This document shows, piece after piece, positions 60,579 to 64,000 of a DNA stretch of 64,000 nt. The DNA is from Hyphomicrobiales bacterium (GTDB lineage: Bacteria; Pseudomonadota; Alphaproteobacteria; Rhizobiales; Rhizobiaceae), in assembly GCA_900470195.1 (NCBI GenBank), contig UEIJ01000005.1, forward strand, positions 186,001 through 250,000. The letters run 5' to 3'. Below the pieces are notes generated by a model. The model worked only from the letters and a program-made list of their open reading frames with translations, searched no databases and had not been told where the DNA came from. The translations under genes were made by a program, and so were the position numbers. Numbering within the stretch: the first letter of the stretch is position 1; each line of letters begins with the position of its first letter.

Positions 60579-61256
60579 ATGCGCCCCATCGCCATCGCCC
60601 CGTCCATCCTTTCCGCCGATTTCGCCCGTCTGGGCGAAGAAGTCGACGCCGTGCTGGAAGCCGGTGCCGATTGGGTGCATATCGACGTCATGGACGGGCA
60701 TTTCGTGCCGAACATCACTTTCGGCCCGCAAGTGGTGAAGGCGATCCGTCCGCGCACCAAGGCATTCTTCGACGCACATCTGATGATTGCGCCTTGCGAC
60801 CCTTATCTGGCGCCGTTTGCCGATGCCGGTTGCGATCTCATCACAATTCATGCCGAAGCCGGTCCGCACACGCACCGTTCGCTACAATCGATCCGCGCCC
60901 TGGGCAAGAAGGCCGGTCTGGCGCTCAATCCGGCAACGCCTGCCGAAGCGCTGACGAATGTCATCGAAGATGTCGATCTCGTCCTCGTCATGACGGTCAA
61001 TCCTGGCTTTGGCGGCCAGAAATTCATCGCCCCGATGCTCGACAAGATCAAGCGCGTCCGCGAAATGGTCGGCGACCGTCCTATCGACATTGAAGTTGAC
61101 GGCGGCATTACGCCGGAAACCGCAGGCTCGGTTGTTGCCGCTGGCGCCAACATTCTCGTGGCCGGTTCTGCCGTTTACAAGGGCAACTCGGTCGAGAGCT
61201 ACCGCGCCAATATCGACGCCATTCGTGCTGCGGCTGAAGCTGCCCGTAATCGTTAA
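60579..61256 (+). CDS. rpe: Ribulose-phosphate 3-epimerase
   Basis: A 225-residue TIM-barrel enzyme of the pentose phosphate and Calvin cycles. [10 protein letters not shown] is the family start, with [12 protein letters not shown] and [10 protein letters not shown] as metal and phosphate sites, and E-V-D-G-G-I near the end. AGTTACGGAG precedes the ATG. It is part of the plus-strand run from acpXL to purB. Confidence 0.96.
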   Translation: MRPIAIAPSILSADFARLGEEVDAVLEAGADWVHIDVMDGHFVPNITFGPQVVKAIRPRTKAFFDAHLMIAPCDPYLAPFADAGCDLITIHAEAGPHTHRSLQSIRALGKKAGLALNPATPAEALTNVIEDVDLVLVMTVNPGFGGQKFIAPMLDKIKRVREMVGDRPIDIEVDGGITPETAGSVVAAGANILVAGSAVYKGNSVESYRANIDAIRAAAEAARNR

Positions 61257-61282
61257 ACTCCCACTTTCTACAGGATGCACCC

Positions 61283-62584
61283 ATGATCCCGCGCTATTCC
61301 CGGCCTGAAATGGTCGCCATCTGGTCGCCCGAAACGAAGTTCCGCATCTGGTTCGAGATCGAAGCCTATGCCTGCGAGGCGCTTGCGCAACTGGGCGTCA
61401 TTCCAAAAGACGCGGCAAAGACCATCTGGGAAAAGGGCAGCGTGGCGAAGTTCGACGTCGCCCGCATCGATGAGATCGAAGCCGTCACCAAGCATGACGT
61501 CATTGCATTCCTGACGCATCTGGCCGAATTCATCGGTCCGGACAGCCGCTTCGTGCATCAGGGCATGACCTCATCGGACGTGCTCGACACGACGCTCAAC
61601 GTCCAGCTGGTGCGCGCTGCCGACCTGCTGCTCGCTGACATGGACCGCGTGCTGGAAGCCCTGAAGAAGCGCGCCTTCGAGCACAAGGACACGGTGCGCA
61701 TCGGCCGCAGCCATGGCATCCATGCCGAGCCGACGACCATGGGCCTGACTTTTGCGCGTTTCTATGCCGAAATGGCACGTGGCCGCGCCCGCCTCGTTGC
61801 AGCGCGTGCGGAAATCGCAACCGGTGCCATTTCCGGCGCTGTCGGCACTTTCGCCAATATCGATCCGCGCGTGGAAGAGTATGTCTGCGCCAAGCTCGGC
61901 CTTGAGGCAGAGCCGGTCTCGACGCAGGTCATCCCGCGTGACCGCCATGCGATGTTCTTTGCAACGCTCGGCGTCATCGCCTCGTCGATGGAAAATATCG
62001 CCATCGAAATCCGCCACATGCAGCGCACGGAAGTTCTGGAAGCAGAAGAATTCTTCTCACCGGGCCAGAAGGGTTCGTCCGCCATGCCGCACAAGCGCAA
62101 CCCGGTTCTGACCGAAAACCTGACCGGTCTTGCCCGTCTGGTGCGCATGTCGGTTACGCCTGCGATGGAAAACGTGGCGCTCTGGCACGAACGCGATATT
62201 TCGCATTCGAGCGTCGAACGCGCCATCGGTCCGGACACCACCATCACGCTCGATTTCGCTCTCAACCGTTTGGCTGGCGTGATCGAAAAGCTGGTGATCT
62301 ATCCGGACAACATGCTGAAAAACATGAACAAGTTCCGTGGTCTGGTGCACTCGCAGCGCGTTCTGCTGGCACTGACGCAGGCAGGCGTGTCGCGCGAGGA
62401 CGCTTATCGCCTCGTGCAGCGCAATGCCATGAAGGTGTGGGAACAGGGCGCCGACTTCCTTGAGGAACTGCTGGCCGACGCGGAAGTACGCGCTGCTCTT
62501 TCCGAAGACCAGATCCGCGAAAAGTTCGATCTCGGCTATCACACCAAGCATGTGGATACGATTTTCAAGCGTGTCTTTGGTTGA
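61283..62584 (+). CDS. purB: Adenylosuccinate lyase
   Basis: A 433-residue homotetrameric lyase acting in purine synthesis. The signature is S-S-A-M-P-H-K-R-N-P with the catalytic Ser loop, and H-Q-G-M-T-S-S-D-V-L-D-T and R-S-H-G-I-H-A-E-P-T carry the catalytic His residues. M-I-P-R-Y-S-R-P-E-M is the usual start. It begins 26 bases after rpe. Confidence 0.96.
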   Translation: MIPRYSRPEMVAIWSPETKFRIWFEIEAYACEALAQLGVIPKDAAKTIWEKGSVAKFDVARIDEIEAVTKHDVIAFLTHLAEFIGPDSRFVHQGMTSSDVLDTTLNVQLVRAADLLLADMDRVLEALKKRAFEHKDTVRIGRSHGIHAEPTTMGLTFARFYAEMARGRARLVAARAEIATGAISGAVGTFANIDPRVEEYVCAKLGLEAEPVSTQVIPRDRHAMFFATLGVIASSMENIAIEIRHMQRTEVLEAEEFFSPGQKGSSAMPHKRNPVLTENLTGLARLVRMSVTPAMENVALWHERDISHSSVERAIGPDTTITLDFALNRLAGVIEKLVIYPDNMLKNMNKFRGLVHSQRVLLALTQAGVSREDAYRLVQRNAMKVWEQGADFLEELLADAEVRAALSEDQIREKFDLGYHTKHVDTIFKRVFG

Positions 62585-62594
62585 AGTGGCTCTG

Positions 62595-62716
62595 CCCACC
62601 CCTCTCTCACCCTGAGGAGCCGTTGAAAACGGCGTCTCGAAGGGCTGAGGGAAACACTCCGCCTGCCCTCGTCCTTCGAGGCTTCGCTTCGCTTCGCACC
62701 TCAGGATGAGGGTGGG
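62595..62716. repeat. Imperfect palindromic intergenic repeat
   Basis: Outer arms CCCTGAGG and CCTCAGG-A-TGAGGG and inner arms TCTCGAAGG and CCTTCGAGG are mutually complementary, so the element of about 120 bases folds into a long branched hairpin after purB. The C-T-C-A-G-G-A-T-G-A-G-G core is familiar from dispersed elements of Rhizobiales. Confidence 0.6.
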
Positions 62717-62729
62717 AAGCTCGGAGACA

Positions 62730-62768
62730 AGAAAAAAGCCCCCGTGTTCTGAACGTGGGGGCTTTTCT
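62730..62768 (+). terminator. Terminator downstream of purB
   Basis: AAAAGCCCCC / GGGGGCTTTT, a 10-bp stem at 62734-62766 with inner pairing and T-tract CTTTTC, closes the rpe-purB transcript. The repeat at 62595-62716 and this hairpin account for most of the 363 bases between purB and the next gene. Confidence 0.85.
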
Positions 62769-62947
62769 GTTCTATAAATTGCCCCTTCTGGCTTGCGGGT
62801 GCGAAGCCGTGCAAATGAGCGCATATTGAAGGCCTCCAGCGCGCATCCCGAAACGTTTGAAACGGTTTTTGGAAACAGGATACGCGTAAAACAAGCTGCT
62901 GGCGCCCGGATATGATTCAATCAGATCGGGCTCCAAGGGAGGTTTTC

Positions 62948-63277
62948 ATGAAGAAATATCTGCTTCCTATAATGATTGCTATTACATCGCTTTCTGCAAT
63001 CGGAGCATATGCCGGTTCCGGCGTCGGCCCGACCACTACACCTGTTTCAGCCAGCTATCTTGTTGGTACGCCTGCACAAAAGCTCACTCTTTTTAATCAT
63101 CGAAAGGTGGTTTTGATATCGCAGAAGGCAGGCCAGATGGGAGCACGGCTCTGTCAGTATGCCAGCGAGCAAGAATGTTATTCAAAAGACCCGAAATGCA
63201 GCCTCGGACAGCCGCAAAATTACGGATGCGCTGTGTGCTCTGACGGCATTTCCTGGAAATGCGTCCCGCTATCATGA
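62948..63277 (+). CDS. Small secreted cysteine-rich protein of unknown function
   Basis: A 109-residue protein with a clear signal peptide (M-K-K-Y-L-L-P-I-M-I-A-I-T-S-L-S-A-I-G-A-Y-A). The mature part has six cysteines in its last 45 residues (L-C-Q-Y, E-C-Y, K-C-S, G-C-A-V-C and K-C-V-P), suggesting three disulfides. GGGAGG precedes the ATG at 62948. The coding DNA is visibly more AT-rich than purB. No family was recognised. Confidence 0.7.
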   Translation: MKKYLLPIMIAITSLSAIGAYAGSGVGPTTTPVSASYLVGTPAQKLTLFNHRKVVLISQKAGQMGARLCQYASEQECYSKDPKCSLGQPQNYGCAVCSDGISWKCVPLS

Positions 63278-63321
63278 ATGGGCTTTACAAAACAGAAGCC
63301 GGATAATGACGAAACTATATC

Positions 63322-63353
63322 AAAAGCCTCCCTTTGACGGGAGGCTTTTTTCT
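63322..63353. terminator. Bidirectional terminator before the VOC gene
   Basis: AAAAGCCTCCC / GGGAGGCTTTT with a six-base loop and T-tract on both strands, between two convergent genes. Confidence 0.88.
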
Positions 63354-63361
63354 ATGCAGCG

Positions 63362-64000
63362 TCATGCGCTCTTTTTAAGCGTGTTGACCACATTGCCCCA
63401 CGGGTCCACGAAGGTGCTGTCATTACCGCCGCGCGTATCTTCCAGTTCAACCCATGCAAGGCCGGTGCGATCCATGTCTCGCTTGCCGGCACCGGCGCTC
63501 TGCCAGGCATTGGCTGCGATATGGTGGTGGTAGCGCCCGGTGGACATGAAAACCGCCCGATCGCCATAGGTCTGGACAGTTTCGAGACCAAGTTCGTTGT
63601 GCCAGAAGGTTTCGGCTTCCTGTGCGTTGCCAACGCGCAGATGCACATGGCCGACCACCGTATTCTGCGGCGCAACCGTCCACTCTCCGCCTTCCTTCTT
63701 GATGACATCAAGGAGGTTGCCGACATCGAGCGGATCGGTGCTCATGGCCACACGGTCACCGTTCCATTGCCACTCATTGTTCGGACGGTCCGAATAGATT
63801 TCGATGCCGTTGCCTTCAGGGTCGGTCAGGTAGATGGCTTCGCTCACCTTGTGGTCCGACGCACCGCTGACCGGCAATTGCTTGTCGATGGCGCGGCGCG
63901 ACCAGCGCGCGAGATCGCCACGGGTCGGCAGCAGAAACGCGGTGTGATAGAGACCGGCGCTGCGTGGATCGTCCGGCTTGGCTGCGGAAAACTGCTCGAT
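63362..64000 (-). CDS. VOC-family (glyoxalase/ring-cleaving dioxygenase-like) protein, 5' end outside
   Basis: The frame is open to the right edge, so the N terminus is missing; about 212 residues are visible. S-A-G-L-Y-H-T-A-F-L-L-P and G-H-V-H-L-R-V-G-N-A-Q-E-A-E are the two strand-start boxes of the paired vicinal-oxygen-chelate modules, with metal-binding His residues, and Y-L-T-D-P-E-G-N-G-I-E-I-Y-S-D-R-P carries the metal-binding Glu of the first module. This fits CatE/ring-cleaving dioxygenases or glyoxalases; the substrate is unknown. Confidence 0.8.
   Translation of the reverse strand: MEQFSAAKPDDPRSAGLYHTAFLLPTRGDLARWSRRAIDKQLPVSGASDHKVSEAIYLTDPEGNGIEIYSDRPNNEWQWNGDRVAMSTDPLDVGNLLDVIKKEGGEWTVAPQNTVVGHVHLRVGNAQEAETFWHNELGLETVQTYGDRAVFMSTGRYHHHIAANAWQSAGAGKRDMDRTGLAWVELEDTRGGNDSTFVDPWGNVVNTLKKSA

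Overview
The window comes from an alphaproteobacterium of the Brucella/Ochrobactrum group (Rhizobiales). The evidence is the very-long-chain lipid A cluster (acpXL to lpxXL), an ExoR-type regulator, an aerobic-type cobT/cobS pair, a tRNA-dense host gene order typical of the group, and protein sequences that read like Brucella orthologues (TrmFO, CobS, NlpD-like protein). No plasmid, IS element or CRISPR array was seen.

Positions 1 to about 15,070 are the right-hand part of a temperate siphovirus-like prophage that continues beyond the left edge. Its right boundary is the 3' end of a tRNA-Leu(TAG) gene (15069-15151, minus strand), with a tyrosine integrase beside it. From left to right it holds the start of the terminase large subunit, the terminase small subunit, a tail-type protein and a small lipoprotein. 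Next comes a minus-strand early operon of nine genes with overlapping start and stop codons: CII-like regulator, small proteins, ParB-MT-A70 methyltransferase fusion, DUF4406, a cytosine-methylase-like protein, a replication initiator with iteron-like repeats inside it, and a NusG-like protein. A lambda-like immunity region follows, with an S24-type repressor flanked by three operator-like palindromes on each side, a Cro-position gene, and an initiator-like tRNA-Met. A plus-strand operon of small genes ends with a protein made of perfect 9-residue repeats. An AT-rich two-gene module (ABC-type ATPase plus PIN-like nuclease) next to the integrase looks like a phage-carried defence cargo.

Positions about 15,150 to 64,000 are ordinary chromosome. 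15.4-17.1 kb holds two envelope proteins. 17.3-17.7 kb holds a DUF1127 microprotein gene followed by four hairpins with CCTCCTCCC loops, which match the cuckoo/CcsR small-RNA family. 17.7-25.6 kb has trmFO, homologues of complex I assembly factors, secDF, yajC, a DUF815 ATPase and a degenerate LytM factor. 25.8-39.8 kb is a long minus-strand housekeeping run (dgt, argS, SPOR protein, nagZ, scpA, scpB, tatABC, serS, surE, pcm) serving translation, chromosome segregation, Tat export and cell-wall recycling.

39.9-49.2 kb mixes Fe-S assembly (erpA), DNA repair (xthA, a UDG-family protein, a thermonuclease), exoR, an Lrp regulator, cobalamin loop assembly (cobT, cobS) and dusA. 49.6-54.4 kb has a HAD hydrolase, phnM with its DUF1045 partner, and sugar genes. 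54.7-60.5 kb has a GH108 muramidase and the acpXL-fabF2XL-fabF1XL-adh2XL-lpxXL operon that makes and attaches the C28-type acyl chain of lipid A. The window ends with rpe, purB, a small secreted cysteine-rich protein and a truncated VOC-family gene. Several dispersed palindromic repeats lie in the intergenic spaces.
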